A stretch of DNA of 64,000 nucleotides, from assembly GCF_016545825.1 (NCBI RefSeq), contig NC_052616.1, positions 33,284,192-33,348,191 on the forward strand, read 5' to 3'. This stretch comes from Eucalyptus grandis (lineage: Eukaryota > Streptophyta > Magnoliopsida > Myrtales > Myrtaceae). Made by a program: the position numbers and the translations under genes. Shown piece after piece: positions 23,301-36,179 of this stretch (positions within the stretch are counted from its first letter, which is position 1; each line of letters begins with the position of its first letter). The notes under the pieces are model-generated. The model did no database searches and was not told the DNA's origin. It saw nothing but the letters and a program-made list of their open reading frames with translations.

Positions 23301-26300
23301 TTCGTCTGACCACCTCAAAGCAAACTCGTGCATATCGATGGTGAAAAAGGAGCTTACGCTACAGGCAATGTGGCTAAGAAAAAGCTAATCGAATAAAGGG
23401 TGAAAATATCATGTTTCGAAGGTAAGGATAATAGACATTCCAGGCGAAGGAGAGGCATCCTTCAAGAATGACGGCAAATGACGCATAGGAACCCTTAAAT
23501 TGCTTTTGCGTAGGCATATAACTAAGTTCTTTCACGAACGAGGAGAGTCTGGTAAGTCCATTTAAGGCACCCGAGTACAGAATGTTTTTAAATGGTTGAC
23601 AAGATTCACAGATAAAATACGTATTGCAAATGAAATGTAAGGATAGTAAAAGCTCGATGGGCGTTTCTTATCATTTAAATTATAGAAAGTTCCCCGCTTC
23701 CATACAGAATCTTCGAACGATTGTACCAAGGAGACTGGATCTTGTTTCATAAAACTAGTGTCAAGAGACTCTGAACATACTTGGAGGCCAACCATCAAAT
23801 GCTCGCAGAAAAAGGAACGGAAGTGCATAGAAAGACACTCCTAAATCGCAAGTAGCAAATTCGTGTTGCATGATAAGAAAATATTAGCAATGAGAGTGAG
23901 TTACCAAATCGGAATTACACAATTTCACTCCACGTAAAAGGGTACAGTTACTCGGTCAAGTGAACACATAGATTCAGTAAAAGAAGCATGTCAGCATACA
24001 CTACAGCAACTTTATTCTTGACTCTTGAGGACCTGCAAGTTATAGACATACAAACATTTGGAAGAAAAGAAATTACCGCTATAATTATTAAACATATGTC
24101 AGACCAATGATTAGATCAGCAAAAACCGTTCATACCATCTGATTTAACACGTCTCTGCTGTAGCATAATTGACTATTGGTACTATCATCGACACATTTCA
24201 ATTTTGCCCATTAAGGATTTAACAGGAATTTATCACGCTCAGACAACAAAGAGTTTGCTCCAATTCAAACAATTCCTAACAATTTGATGGACATTGCTAA
24301 ATTCTTAATCTTAGATGCATCTCCCCAACTCTCACCCATGAAGCCCCTTGTATATCCCAAATATTCAACTCGAGTATTTTAAACCAAATTCAGCTTCTAT
24401 CTTGTGATCCTGGTCCCACCCATGGTTTTTTAAACTCTCTTCCATAAAGGAAAAATAATGCTGAACATTATAAGCTTCAGAAGAGCACAGCCTTATACTT
24501 CAGTAATCTACAGTGGCATCCAAGACGTTTTCGGTAGAAAATGAGACCCTAAAATTTGATTCTCTAAGAATAATGATATCCTATTCCTCAATCAAGACAG
24601 AGGGGAGAGCTAGCCAAGAGGTCAGTGGGAAAGAAACATCTTTCTAAACAGCCAAAAGATCTACAATCATGTGTCTTAGACAGCCACTTAACTTCTCTTC
24701 CCCTAAGACCAAGTTACAAACAAAGGTTATAATTTATCATCAAATATGCCAACAAAATAAATACAAGGAAAGTATGATGACCATGGAGGATTATTTACAT
24801 GTGTTCTGTAATTGCTCCAATGAAAGGTTAAAGGTAGAGGATGCCCAAAAATGTTACAAATGCTCAGTAGCAATAAGAAGTACAATGCATAAGAAAATCA
24901 ATTCACTTGGAGCGACAAAAGCAAATGGGTGGATTTATGAAGCTAGCAGATGACAATTCTGAGAATCAAAAAACAAAAGAACTTTACCTGAGCTCACCCC
25001 ATTCTACTAAAGTAAGATCAAGAACACCCACATGGAACCTGAGACAGAGGCAAAATACCAAATCCTAACAGGAGTCATCCTTAATTGAATCCTAAGAGCG
25101 ATCTATTAATCCATATAACACTTGATTGATCATTTTTTTATTCCGACATTTCAGTATTCAGCAAAGCAAATATTCTGATGAACATATTCTCACATGAATT
25201 TACTTTCAAGTTAACATCATGAAGGTTGCAACTTTTTTACCTGCTTCTGCAATATCGATCAAAGAAACAACCATGTCTAGTGCCAGTTGCCACTCATCAC
25301 AGCAACCCTGTCTCAATCAATATGGAGCTGCAACTCCATCACCTTTCTAAAAATTTACAACTCTGGCATAAATGATGATTATTCTTGCCGATCCAACAGT
25401 AAACAGAAGCAGATCTGGTGCTACTGTCTCCATGATCAGTCACATTACCAAAGAAAGTGAGGAAACAAGCAAAATTAATTTCTCCACAACTTATAGACCT
25501 CTCAAAATTAATTGTCCTTCAAAAGTACACTAAGACAAGATTTATGCTAGATGAATACACGACTGTTGTTTTCGACCAGATAAATCGAGTCTGAAATTCT
25601 TTCACTATATAGAGTTAGAGAGATATCTGCAGCACATAGTACAACAGAAAATCAGACCTGAGAACAAAAAATTCACAATAATCACTGATTTATCTTCATA
25701 TCAGATGAAGAATGTTATAACTCAGTAACACCCTCTCTAACCATCATGACAGGGTCCAGTATTCCATAACTACTCGTAACTAAATTTCCATTAAGTTCTT
25801 GCACTCACACTTTTTCACATATTTGATTAATCATACAGTTAAGAACTTCATAATCCTCGTTTGAAAAGGCTAGACAGCACCATTTCAAGGAAATAAACCC
25901 TGCTTCAAGTAGCAAGTTCTCGCTTTTATTGCAATCTCAATGTCTCCTAGGAGTCGCAAATTACAAAACAACATTTTATGGAGCTATAAAATTTAACTAA
26001 GTTTAGATCTTTGTAACCCATAACAATAATGTCGAGGTTTTATGCATCCAAATCCAGTTTTAATTGAAGATGTTCTCTGATCTAGTGTCTTAGTTATTTC
26101 TGCTCATAAACCTATATATTAAGTCTCTTTTCTGCTTAATTCCCCCAAATATTATCTTCAGCCAATGTTTCTGTCAATCAGACTGTTATACTAACTGCTG
26201 CAGAGGTGTAAAAAAAGAGTATTACAACGGAAAGAATTTCAGGCATTAATTTCAATTCCTTTATACAGGGGAAATAGTCTCAAGACATTACAAAAATAGC

Positions 26301-26640
26301 TTCCTAGCCAGACATAAGAAGCCAGGAGCTCAATAATATAAAGTTTCCTTACACACTGCCAGGAAGAATGCTATAGCTCATTTTTTTAACCACAGCAGAA
26401 ATCGCCAAGCTCTTTCTGGAACTATCTTTTTACAAAATTAGCTAATACACTTCGTGGAACTGTCAATAGGAAGGGAAAAAATGGAAAAACATCGAAGCAA
26501 TTGAAGGAGACTAGGAATATGACAATCTATGATTTGACCTATAACAATTATCTAAACACCACGTAAAAGAAAACAACAGTAAGAGGGCAAACAATAGGAA
26601 CAAGGGACTGCTATTTAAGAAATGTAGATCACGAGGGTTT
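20308..26640. other. long region without a convincing gene; one exon-like segment
   Basis: The first few hundred bases are probably PPR 3' UTR. At about 21183-21379, after a possible acceptor CTACTTAG, a 65-codon frame reads AIGAGNLVNLAAFYIRKG and later VDHLFHIMITGEIIGATSL before a TAA. It looks protein-like but I do not recognise it. 22445-23130 and 23560-23830 have minus-strand frames of 60-90 codons without known motifs. The part just below 26640 should be 3' UTR of the phosphatase gene. Otherwise A/T-rich and featureless. Confidence 0.35.
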
Positions 26641-29600
26641 TTATTCCTTGTTACCGAATCTTCTAGCAATTATAGGACGTACATCATCAGCCTCAACCAG
26701 AGTCTCTAAAAAGGGAAGGAGCGATACTAATGCACAATCTGATGGATCATCAAACCAACTCTTAATAGGAATTCCATTATTCACTTGCAACCGGAATACC
26801 TGAAATAATCAAAGCGGAGCAACCCCAAAAGTGAGAATTCTATGTAAGGCAGAAGAATTTCTATGTTTCTTCACAACACTTCTTTGCAATTATAGCAATT
26901 ATAGCATGTATCATTAGGATGAACTTGCACAAAACACACTGAATTTACACTCCCCCCACCTTTCTTTTTCTCTAGATTTAAACCTATTGTGTGCACCCTC
27001 AGCAAACAACTAATTGGATTCCCAAATCAACACCTTTTTAATTGACCTGGAACATAAATCATAACTGAGTTTATTAACTTCATATAGTCCAAATATTCCT
27101 CACAGTTTCACAGAGGATTATTTATACTGCAATCAAAGTTCATTTCTCAGGGTGAAAACCAGAAGCTTTTAAACTAGACAAAGTAGAAGGTAATTAAATT
27201 AGAAGTACATGGTAAAGCACAACTGGCACCACAAAAAATATGAGGATTCACAGTAAGCACGATAAGGAAAATAAAAGTAGAAGTCAGCAAGAGGCAAAAG
27301 GTAAATAAATGGGAAGTGGACAGGAGAGTACCTGTGGAGAATTATCAATAATAGCAACTTTAGCCAAGTCAACACCTAAGATGGTCAAATCTTTCGTGTA
27401 AGTGCCATCACAAAAAGTACATGATTCACGATAAACTCGACGTGATATTAGCTTTTGGTATGGATCCAGTATGTCAAGCAGTTGCTCTGCATAGACGCTT
27501 TGGCTGGCTGTAAAGATAACAACATTGAACAAGTCTGCAACTCTCTCCAAGAAGGTTTGCAGATAAGGCCGTTTTGACATATACAGTGTGCTCTTTCATA
27601 TTGAAAAAGACAGTAAAGGTAAAATCAGCATCATCACAGGGCTCCAATGTAGAATGAACGAGTGTTTCTGCAACAACCACGACCGAGTGCAATGGCACTT
27701 CATGATTAGATGTCGTTCATGAATCTGTATCATTGCTAAGCAAATAACAGAATCTAACCAAAGCAATCAATTTCACCGGCAGATGCACTTCAAAGCATTT
27801 TCTCGATAGATTAAACATGGAATAGACAAGAAGAGAGTATGAAGGACGCAGAATTATCGGAAAACACCGGCTTTTTTATGCCTGTAATCACATGCAAGAA
27901 GCTAACCATGAATATTTCTCTGTCAATCCTACGGAGCTTTTGGATTTTTGGTTAATTCTATTAAACAGACACTAATTTGCTTAAAATGGGTTAAGACCTT
28001 GTCAGCAAGCTTGTGTCATTGGTGCACTTTTATCTTCTCGCTCTTCTTTTCTTTTTTGGGTGCAATCACAAAATCTACCTCACTTCATTTGATCTTTCTA
28101 TCACTGGCTATTACTGACATTTAAAACTGTCAAATGGCTGGCTCTGTAGAAGATTGACATTTTATGCAAATGCAGTTCCCCAGAGTCATTGAGAGGGGGG
28201 TCACCCAAGACAATGCATCACCAGCCCCAGGCAGCACCAGGCCCTGGCCAGCCACTTACCGCAGTCCTGACACACCCTCTGATTGTGTCAAGCTGTAGTG
28301 ATGCCCCTCCCTCCCTCCCTCCCTCCCTCCCACTTACCACAGTCCTGGCACACCCTCTGATTGTGTCAAGCAGCAGTGATGCCCCTCCTTCCCTCCCTCC
28401 CTCCCTCCCTCTCTTTTAACTCCTTTGTAATCAGATATTGATGTCAGCACTCGTTAGTGACAATGGATGTGCTCCATAATTGCAAGTGAAATAGTGAAAA
28501 GCATCCATAAGTGTTCGAGAAAAAAAGGTTTACCTGTTTATTTTCCAGGGAAAAAATCCAAAATCTTTTAGAAAAAGAATAGTTTGACAAACAGGTGCCA
28601 TTCACATTCACAGGTGCCAGTCATTAGAGTTCTGAAACTTCTCTTACCACACATTAAACAGTTATGGCGGCAACAAAAAAGAACAAGACAGCTACAAACT
28701 CATGCTTACCTATTACACTCATATGATCCTTTTTATTGTACTTAAAATTTGTGCTCAAATTGCAAGAATTCCTAAGTCTCGTACAAAATTGTACTTATTT
28801 CTGATAGGATAAACCCTGTCATGGGCTTTTAATAAGACAACAAAACTAACAAGAGATATTGATAAATGACTATGAAAGGGGATAATTAGTAGAGGATATG
28901 CAACCCCAGATGAATACTGCATTCTTTTAGTAAGTATTGTTTGACTGACTAATCAGTTCAGAAATTGACATTAAAAGTGACAGAACATTAGCAGGTGCCA
29001 CAGTACCTTCATCAAGTCATTGACTTTGGATTCTGACGCCTTTCTTTATTAAGGAGAAAACGGAAGAACGAAATATAAAGGGGATAAGAAACAAAGAGGA
29101 GAGAAGAGTGTGCAGGATCAAAAGTTTCCCCCTAGGCTACAAAAATTGTTCTCGACAGATTGTCCTCTCAGTCTACCTATCCATACACACAGATAATTCT
29201 AATGTTTATTTACTTAAACCAGAGAGGAGGGAGGAAAGGGGGGGGTGTGCAAATTATGACATAAGCTTCTTACCATCGAGATCAAGCACCAGTGTCACAG
29301 ATTTCCTTTTCTGCATTTCCTTGTGCGATGCTGTGGGCTGAAAACTCGACACTTCATCGGACAAGTCCGGTAATGTTCTGATGAACAAATGTGGATCAAA
29401 GCACTCAGCTTCGTCCAAATCAGAATGGCATTCTGATTCAGAGTTGTAGCATCTCATCTGATCCATTGACATATAAAAGCTGGGTCCATCTGGATCAACT
29501 GTTCCTTGTTCATGTGACTTGGTATCTTCAACTGCACTAGCAATAAGTGTACTCCCTACAAGTGGTACCATCATGTATTTGTCAGAGACATCAAACAGCA

Positions 29601-32263
29601 TACTTGACTCATCACCCTCGTACCCAGTTAAAGGCATTAATCCAGTTGCATCATCATCATCCATTGTAACATCATCAGGTCGTAAACCCGTGATAAACAT
29701 GTCAGAGATGTAGAAATCTGATATACTGCAGCTTTGGTAGTCACATGACCCCTTGTTTTGAAAGCTTTCATCTGCCTCCAACAATGCCACACCAAAATCA
29801 CAAGTGCTACCTGCCAAGTCTGCCAATGAAATCAGGCATTAGAATTAAGCTCCTCAAAACTAATAATTCTATGAAGGCATGCACACCAGAAAATAAAATA
29901 GCACCAACTCAACAAGCAGAATAAATAGTTCATTAAACAATTAACGTTCATACACGAAAATATTGAAGTGACCGTGTGATCTGACAAGTAAAAGACAACG
30001 AAGCCTGCTTCCATTTAAGAAGTGAGAATTTTAAGGTTGGAGACATGGGATAAAATTAGTGGAGTGCAGATGCATTAATGAAAAGAAACACCCTGTGGGG
30101 GATCAAACACACTATTGGGTAAAATTAAGGCATCCTTGGCAGCAAAGGATGCTTACGCCAATGCCGTATCCAACAAGAAAAAAATGGTGCTCAAAAGAAA
30201 GGTAGGGGGAGGGGGGAACAGGATATTAGTCACATCAATTTAGACAACAGTTACACAATCTCTCCTACAAGAATTAGTTCTCTCCCTCGCTGCAGTTGCA
30301 GCAGATTAACAAAAGGAATATAAACAGATAACTAGACAAGATAGCACAAAAGGTACTTCTAGAAACAGAAACATCTTTAATGGATGAAAGTCAAAACAGT
30401 ACCAAAGGAGACACTTTCTATGCTAAGTAGTTCATCAGGCTCCAAAATGGGAGAAAAAATAGTCTCCAAATTAGTTGGACTGGAATGGGAAGGTTCCTGC
30501 AATTAGCAAACTCCAACTGTTACATTAGCACAGGATACACGACAGTAATAACAATTTCAGAGCATATTGAAGAAGCAAGCTGGATTCTGCAGATTGAAAA
30601 TACAAATAGAAATTGCTGATAAGTTTGCCCCACTGAAGACAAAATTTATGGAATTTGATTATTAAAAAGAAAAAGACTGCTTTTCCAAAAAAAAGAATCA
30701 ACTTTTTAATTGCTGAGCCAATTTCCTCGGTTGAATATCTGGATGTTTCCACTTTTATGAAAAGTTTCCAATTCTGATCCTTTTCAATTTCACTTAACAA
30801 GATTGATAATATGTCGTGTTGTTTGCACCCACTTAACTAATCATACTAGTCCTCCCTTTGTTTTCATACTTGAACATATATTTAATCAGAAATGAATATA
30901 AAAATAGATGCTTCGCACAGGTAACCAAAAGGAAAAGCTAGCCCTATAGATTCATTTCAGACAAACAATTCACGAGAGAACAACAGAAAACGAATGCCTA
31001 ACTAAGTTTATATCTAGCTAAAAAAAATAAGAGAGCAAAATGTCAAATCCTGACCGATGCTCTCCCACACCTCTCAAGTACCGAGATTTGTCAGATTCAT
31101 CCTAATTATCTGTAACATCATCCTGCCCAATTATTAGTGTTAGTTATTGCTGAAGAAACATGCAGGCTTGAGGAACAAGTAAATTCATTTGCACTTTAGG
31201 GATAACTACTTAGGAAGTCTTTGGCAAATCGATAGGCTGACTCAACCACAATATGACCCAAAATAAATTAGAAATAAATTAAATTTTAAAAAGTTTTACA
31301 CGTCAGAGAAACAGACAGTGATGAAATCCAAAGAGTAAAATACCATTTTGCCTGAAGAAGATGAATCAGCAAGAAATGACACCTGCTTCTCTAGATAACT
31401 CTTTTCCTCATCAAGTTGTTCCAGTTTGGCAATGGCTCCATTGCATTCACTATCTTGAGTGGCCACTTCTCTGTCTGAAATAGTAGGCACAGAATACAGA
31501 ATGCTCAATAGAGAGAAGCTGATGATGCAACTGATTACAAAATTTGCTGCCCGTGTAAAATACATTGGTTGCGCCTCATTGTATCAAGTGTAACTAGTGC
31601 AAGATGCAACACATCAATTGTGTTCATATTTAAAACATTCAGTATGAAGAAACTTCAAAAGTTCAACATATACAATAATAAGATGTGACACATCCAATTG
31701 GGTCCATATTTAAAACATTCAGTATGAGGAAATTTCTAAAGTTCAACATATACAATAATCAATGACTTGTGGGTAACTGAATTTGCCATCAAGTGTTACA
31801 TCATGGGAAATTGCATGGAAAATTTAATGCATTGAGACTGTTTTATTTTTTGTCAATGCTATGAACACAATGCAGTCTATAAAAACAAATATGAAATAAT
31901 TTCCCCTAGATTCCATATTAACTGGGAAAGGAAACTGAATGAACAAAATGCAGTTATGAGAAAGGTTATTAGCGATTCACCTGATATTTTAACTTGAGGA
32001 CACATCAGAGGAAGCAACAGAAACAGAGATAAACTTCATGCAGTTGGTAAAATAACAGCTAAAGAATAAAAGACAACAGATTGTGATTGCGTACCAGTGA
32101 GGAAACCCAGAGAAGAAAAGTCAGATTCTGCAGTTTGTTGAGTAGTTGAAAAATCAGAACATGATTTTTTTGAAACTTTACATGATTTAGGACATACACA
32201 AAGACCATTCGCTTCTCTTAAAGAGGCTTTGCCTGGTGTGCTTTTCATTCTTAATGCTGGCAT
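26641..32263 (-). CDS. SSP4: SCP1-like small CTD phosphatase 4 homologue, with a frameshift
   Basis: Six coding exons on the minus strand, all with GT-AG ends: 32095-32263 (start MPALRMKSTPGK), 31344-31474, 30403-30496, 29274-29819, 27332-27667 and 26641-26799 (ends ARRFGNKE-stop). Intron phases agree. The acidic N-terminal half is poorly conserved. The C-terminal half is a HAD-type CTD phosphatase: LVLDLDETLVHS (nucleophile Asp, motif DxDxT, assembled across an exon junction), RPYLQTFLERV, VVIFTASQSVYAEQLLDILD, IIDNSPQVFRLQ and WFDDPSD. The family dephosphorylates Ser in the RNA polymerase II C-terminal tail in the nucleus. Oddity: near 27571-27575 the frame shifts between HTVYVK and RPYLQ. 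The exon sum is 1435 nt, not a multiple of three, most simply a 2-base deletion. If real, the protein stops at about 27474 and lacks most of the domain. The gene name rests on the N-terminal MPALRMK/GLCVC pattern and the domain. Confidence 0.85.
28253..28418. repeat. 78-bp tandem duplication with (CCCT)n in SSP4 intron
   Basis: Two copies, starting at 28253 and 28331, share CACTTACC(A/G)CAGTCCTG(A/G)CACACCCTCTGATTGTGTCAAGC, then GTGATGCCCCTCC. Each ends in a CCCT microsatellite of 5-8 units. The repeat lies in the large intron between the fourth and fifth coding exons. Confidence 0.9.
31602..31760. repeat. 79-bp tandem duplication in SSP4 intron
   Basis: Two copies, starting at 31602 and 31681, share TTCATATTTAAAACATTCAG-like sequence and AGTTCAACATATACAATAAT, with about ten differences. 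They lie in the intron between coding exons 1 and 2. Confidence 0.9.
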
Positions 32264-34290
32264 TTGATTGACAGTTCTGGTATAAATGACAATCTTGACC
32301 TTGAAACATCAGCTTAGGAAGCAAGCCCCCTTCAATCAACCAAACCGCAGTCAAACCAGCAGAAGAAGTATGAAGACTATGAAAGCCTGCATAAATAATG
32401 AAACACACATGTTGGAAAATGATGGGAAAGAGTTGTATGAAGCATCTCTAAGTTGTGCAACACACTACAGGATAAACATCAAATCCACAATGAACCATTC
32501 ACTCAAGGCAATCCTTCTAAAAACTAGTAGAAATTTCTCATAGGAAATTTTTCTAATGATAAAGAGAATGCAATTAAGAAAATACCAGGAGTTACTGCCC
32601 TTATACAAAATGGCTTCAAGAGGGAAGCCACCCATATACGAAATTATGCACAAAAGAGAGTGTCTAACAATTCGAACAAACTAGAAGTACCCAATCCAAT
32701 ATACCCACAATACCTCGAGTGAAGTGCATAAAAACTAACCCGTTTGGTTCGGTATTTGGAAGGGGCTTTGGGACTCTAAAGTCCCTTGGCCAAATGCAAA
32801 TGCGTTTGGTTCAATTTTTTTGGGCGACTTTGGCAAGATGCAATTGCATCTCCAAATGGCTCTAAGGGCCTTTAGCCCAATGGCCTCAGATTGACCAGTA
32901 CCCAAGGCTAAAAAGTATTCTCAATGTGAAGCAAAGATCTAAATTTATTCATGGTTTGATCATATTATATATCTCTGAGCACCAGGGATAGAGGCTTAGA
33001 CCCCATATATATCCCCAAACATGATATATTTATGCACTTGGTGAAAAAGACGAACAACCCATTTCCGTGCACCCGAATCACAAACAAAGATCCACTACTT
33101 GGAACACTGAGTAATGCAACTGCCTAGTTTAAGAAGGGTTAAATTGAAAGACAAAATTAAAAACCCACCCTTTAGTAGATTCCTTTGAATGATAAACTCA
33201 GGATAGACCAAAACCTCAGAAATGCCTGAGAAATGAAACTTCCCCAGTCAATTCAACAACTACATACTCAGCATCCATTTGACATTCTATTTTTCACCAT
33301 CCACTACCACGAAACAGGAATACAAGACATCTAAAAGAAGAACAGACACAATATCACAAAAATTCCCGAGGAGACGAGGCAGCCATACACATGGACCGCA
33401 ACTCCAGGGGCTCACAAACATAGAAAGAGAAAAAAGGAATCGATAAAAGTTTGAAATAAGCAACGCATGGGATTACGACCCACCCAACTAGAAGCAAAGT
33501 CGACCAGCTCACGAGAATTCCAGCCCCAGAGACCAAGTCAACTCAGTCAAACCAGCGTACAGCAGAGCAAATTCATCCTCACCGAACGAAACTCGCCAAG
33601 CAAGTAACGCAGCCAAACAATTCGCCGCGCCTCTCACTTCAGCCGTCACGTTCAACAATCACAACAGGCTCGAACAAAAGAGCAGGTAATCAACAGCGAA
33701 CTAAGGAAGAAAAAAACAAAAGAAAACAAAAGAGACAGAGACATCGGGGCCCCTCATAAAAAACCCAGAAACGAAAAGACCGCGCGAAGCGCGAGAATCC
33801 TCAAATCCGAGAAGAGAGCGAAAACGGCCGGAGTCACGGAAGTCAAACCAAAGTCGTCGATGCCAGCAACGGACGCGGACCCAACCGAAGACGACACAAG
33901 AACGACCGCAGCTCCGCGGAGCAGGGCGAGAGGACACCGCGGGAAGCACGAATTCAGCAGCTGCTCACGCTCACTTGTCCGAACGAGAGAGAAAGCGAGC
34001 GAGCGAGCGAGCGAGAGAGATAGAGAGAGAGAGAGAGAGGAGTCCATACGACAGCTCTGCAGCAGTCCCGACGAGAAGCTCCGACGTCCCCCCGCGAAGA
34101 AGACGCGATCACGCACCGAAGCTCGAAGCGAGGACGGATTCGGAGGCAGAATTCGGAGGAGCAGCAGCAGCAGCAGAGCCGGGCATACCTGCAGAGCTCG
34201 ATCTTAGAGAGAGAGAGAGAGAGCGAGGAGAGAGAGAAAGGAGATGAGACTTTTGTTCTGTTTTCCTTCTCTCTCTCTTTAACTTCCACG
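32264..34290 (-). promoter_or_regulatory. 5' leader of the SSP4-like gene: UTR intron, uORF, CT-rich start region
   Basis: A possible non-coding first exon ends at 34189 (CTGCAG|GTATG). A matching acceptor (TTATGCAG) puts the second exon start at 32386, giving a 1.8-kb 5' UTR intron. The second exon carries an upstream ATG at 32309-32307. Its 40-codon frame (MFQGQDCHLYQNC...) overlaps the main start in another frame and ends at 32187, so it would be expected to lower translation. The first exon holds GA/CT microsatellites (34007-34039, 34208-34224). No cDNA is available to confirm the splice sites. Confidence 0.5.
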
Positions 34291-34388
34291 AACGGTCAGC
34301 AGAGGAACTGGTGCTGTTCCCGCGAGGACAGGTGGACGGCTTGGATCGGATCTTCCGGGGGAGGGGCGAGCGACCGGTAGGGTGGCGC

Positions 34389-34433
34389 CACGTGGGGGGA
34401 GGGGCCAGCTCAGCGTGACGCGCTCGGCACGTG
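34389..34433 (-). promoter_or_regulatory. two G-box (CACGTG) elements upstream of SSP4-like gene
   Basis: CACGTG occurs at 34389-34394 and 34428-34433, 39 bases apart, in a GC-rich stretch just upstream of the presumed first exon. G-boxes bind bZIP and bHLH factors (light, abscisic acid, stress). The position is suitable; function is inference. Confidence 0.45.
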
Positions 34434-34727
34434 CGGCGTCGAGGGGAGGTGGGGACGGTGTGCGTGTGGTCCGGAGGCCGCACTGCCCCCCCGGCCTGGA
34501 TTTTGGCTTTCCCTCGCTTTTTGCTCCTTTTTGTCAGCGCGGAAGTTTCGTTTCTCATGCAAAAGAAATTCGAGCGTGACATGATGGAGGAGGTGATCAT
34601 CGGACGGGTCCAAGCCCGGCCTTAGGCCGAGCTTGGTGTGTTGCTTCGGCTCGCCGATCACATGTGACTTATGTAGAGACTTTTAAGTCGAGCTCAGCCT
34701 AGAATGAAGATGGGCGAAACGGACTTA

Positions 34728-34942
34728 TGTTGGGGATTTGTTTGTAAAAACAAACTAAGTGCATTTTCTTTATTCCACATAGGAAAAGTGAGAGAAAGTG
34801 AGCCAATTAATAAGTAGGGGTTTCATTTGTATATATAAATGAATGATTGGATGGAGCTAGACCCCACCATACTCGTGTGTGGGTACTCGATTATTTGGCG
34901 CACTTTGCACGCTTACGCGTCACGGTTTAATTAGCACTAACA
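34728..34942 (+). mobile_element. possible solo LTR or TRIM fragment
   Basis: Starts TGTTGGGGATTTG and could end CACTAACA, the TG...CA form of an LTR. It contains AGTGAGAGAAAGTGAG and a TATATAAATGAATG promoter-like box. Flanking bases do not give a matching 5-bp duplication and no partner LTR is in the window. Confidence 0.3.
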
Positions 34943-35619
34943 CATTTGTTATTTTATTTTATTATTTGGTTATGTTATTAATTTTTAATCAATTCAAAAG
35001 TTGTGCACCAAATAAATCCTTAAAAAAAGTTATCACGCCTTAAAGTCTGACTTGACTACTCTAAAGATCCGTCTTCATTATTCTATCCAATTCGAAGCCA
35101 TATTTTCCCAACATATAACTAATATGTAGTTACCGTCATATGCCAACTCCTATAAATATAGTAGTAATGACATGGTCATCTTTTTACCCAAAAGAGGCAA
35201 TCTCAAACACAAACTCGATATTAATATATATATATATTTATTTATGTATCTAATAAACAAAGAGTTTGTTATAAAATGAGAGTTCCAAAATCTGTCCAAT
35301 ATATATATATAAACTCAACAGAACACAACAAATATTATTAGACATCCAAAACACAACCGCCAAATCCCTCCTACCAATAGCATTGTCATCCGACTTGCTG
35401 CTAGTTAAAGAACTTGAAAAGTATTTCAAAAAGAAGTGAAATCACAGCTTTGTACGTCGATTGACTTACTATATCCTTGTTGAGCAAGAAATGAACTACC
35501 GGCATTTTGATAATTTCATTTGATAAAAACAATTGCATTTTGTTTGTAGAGATGATTAATTGAATGTTATCTTTTGATAATTTTCACTTTTTAAAAATTA
35601 AGTGATTAAGCTATCATAT

Positions 35620-36175
35620 GAATGTGTGTTTGTTTGAGTGAAAGTGTCTTTCAAAAACTAGATTTCCAAATTTTCACTCGTTTGATTTATCAAAGCTAAC
35701 TAGTCAACCGAAATTACTTTTGATTACTGAAAATATCACGCATAAAATTACGCATAAAATTAGAAAAGTGAATTTCTTAGTCTCAAAAGGTGAAAACACT
35801 TTCCAGAATTGCTCCTCTTGAAATTATTGATATTTTAATTTATTTTTTCTTTTATTTGATTTTTTTCTTTTACCACCATCAATTGCAAGGCCTTGGCAAT
35901 GGCCAATGACTAGCCACAAGCGTGGATGAATGAGGCTCAACTTTCACCAGATCCCTATGAGGTCAAGCCTCGCTTATAGCTTGTTGCCCGTCGTCATCAA
36001 GGCTAAGTGACTAGTGGAGGAAGAAAAGAAAAAAAAAATTAAACATCAATTTTTTTTAGTTTGAGATAAAGTCATAAAATTAAAATCATTTTTAAATGAG
36101 ATTCAAAATATAAAATGTTTTCAATCACATATCACCAAATAAAAGAAACCTAACCATTTTCCTTGAAAATGATTT
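35620..36175. mobile_element. MITE-like element related to the one at 150-870
   Basis: Same plan as the first MITE: A/T-rich arms with TTTT/AAAA runs around a GC-richer core (35880-36015) containing GAGGTCAAGCCTCGCTT, close to the core motif AAGGTCGAGCCTCGATT of the first. The right arm ends near ATATCACCAAATAAAAGAAACC. Ends are less clear than in the first copy. Confidence 0.4.
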
Positions 36176-36179
36176 TTCA

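Noticed and set aside
23100..23900. Possible organelle-derived DNA (NUMT)
   Set aside because: The composition differs slightly from its surroundings, but I could not identify any mitochondrial or plastid gene.
32739..32885. Possible MITE fragment beginning CCCGTTTGGTTCGG in the SSP4 5' UTR intron
   Set aside because: The start resembles MITE ends and the segment has local palindromes, but no matching inverted end was found.
33860..34600. Several overlapping frames on both strands in the GC-rich region at the SSP4 5' end
   Set aside because: High GC and GA/CT tracts leave few stops; no domain or consistent frame. Treated as promoter and leader.
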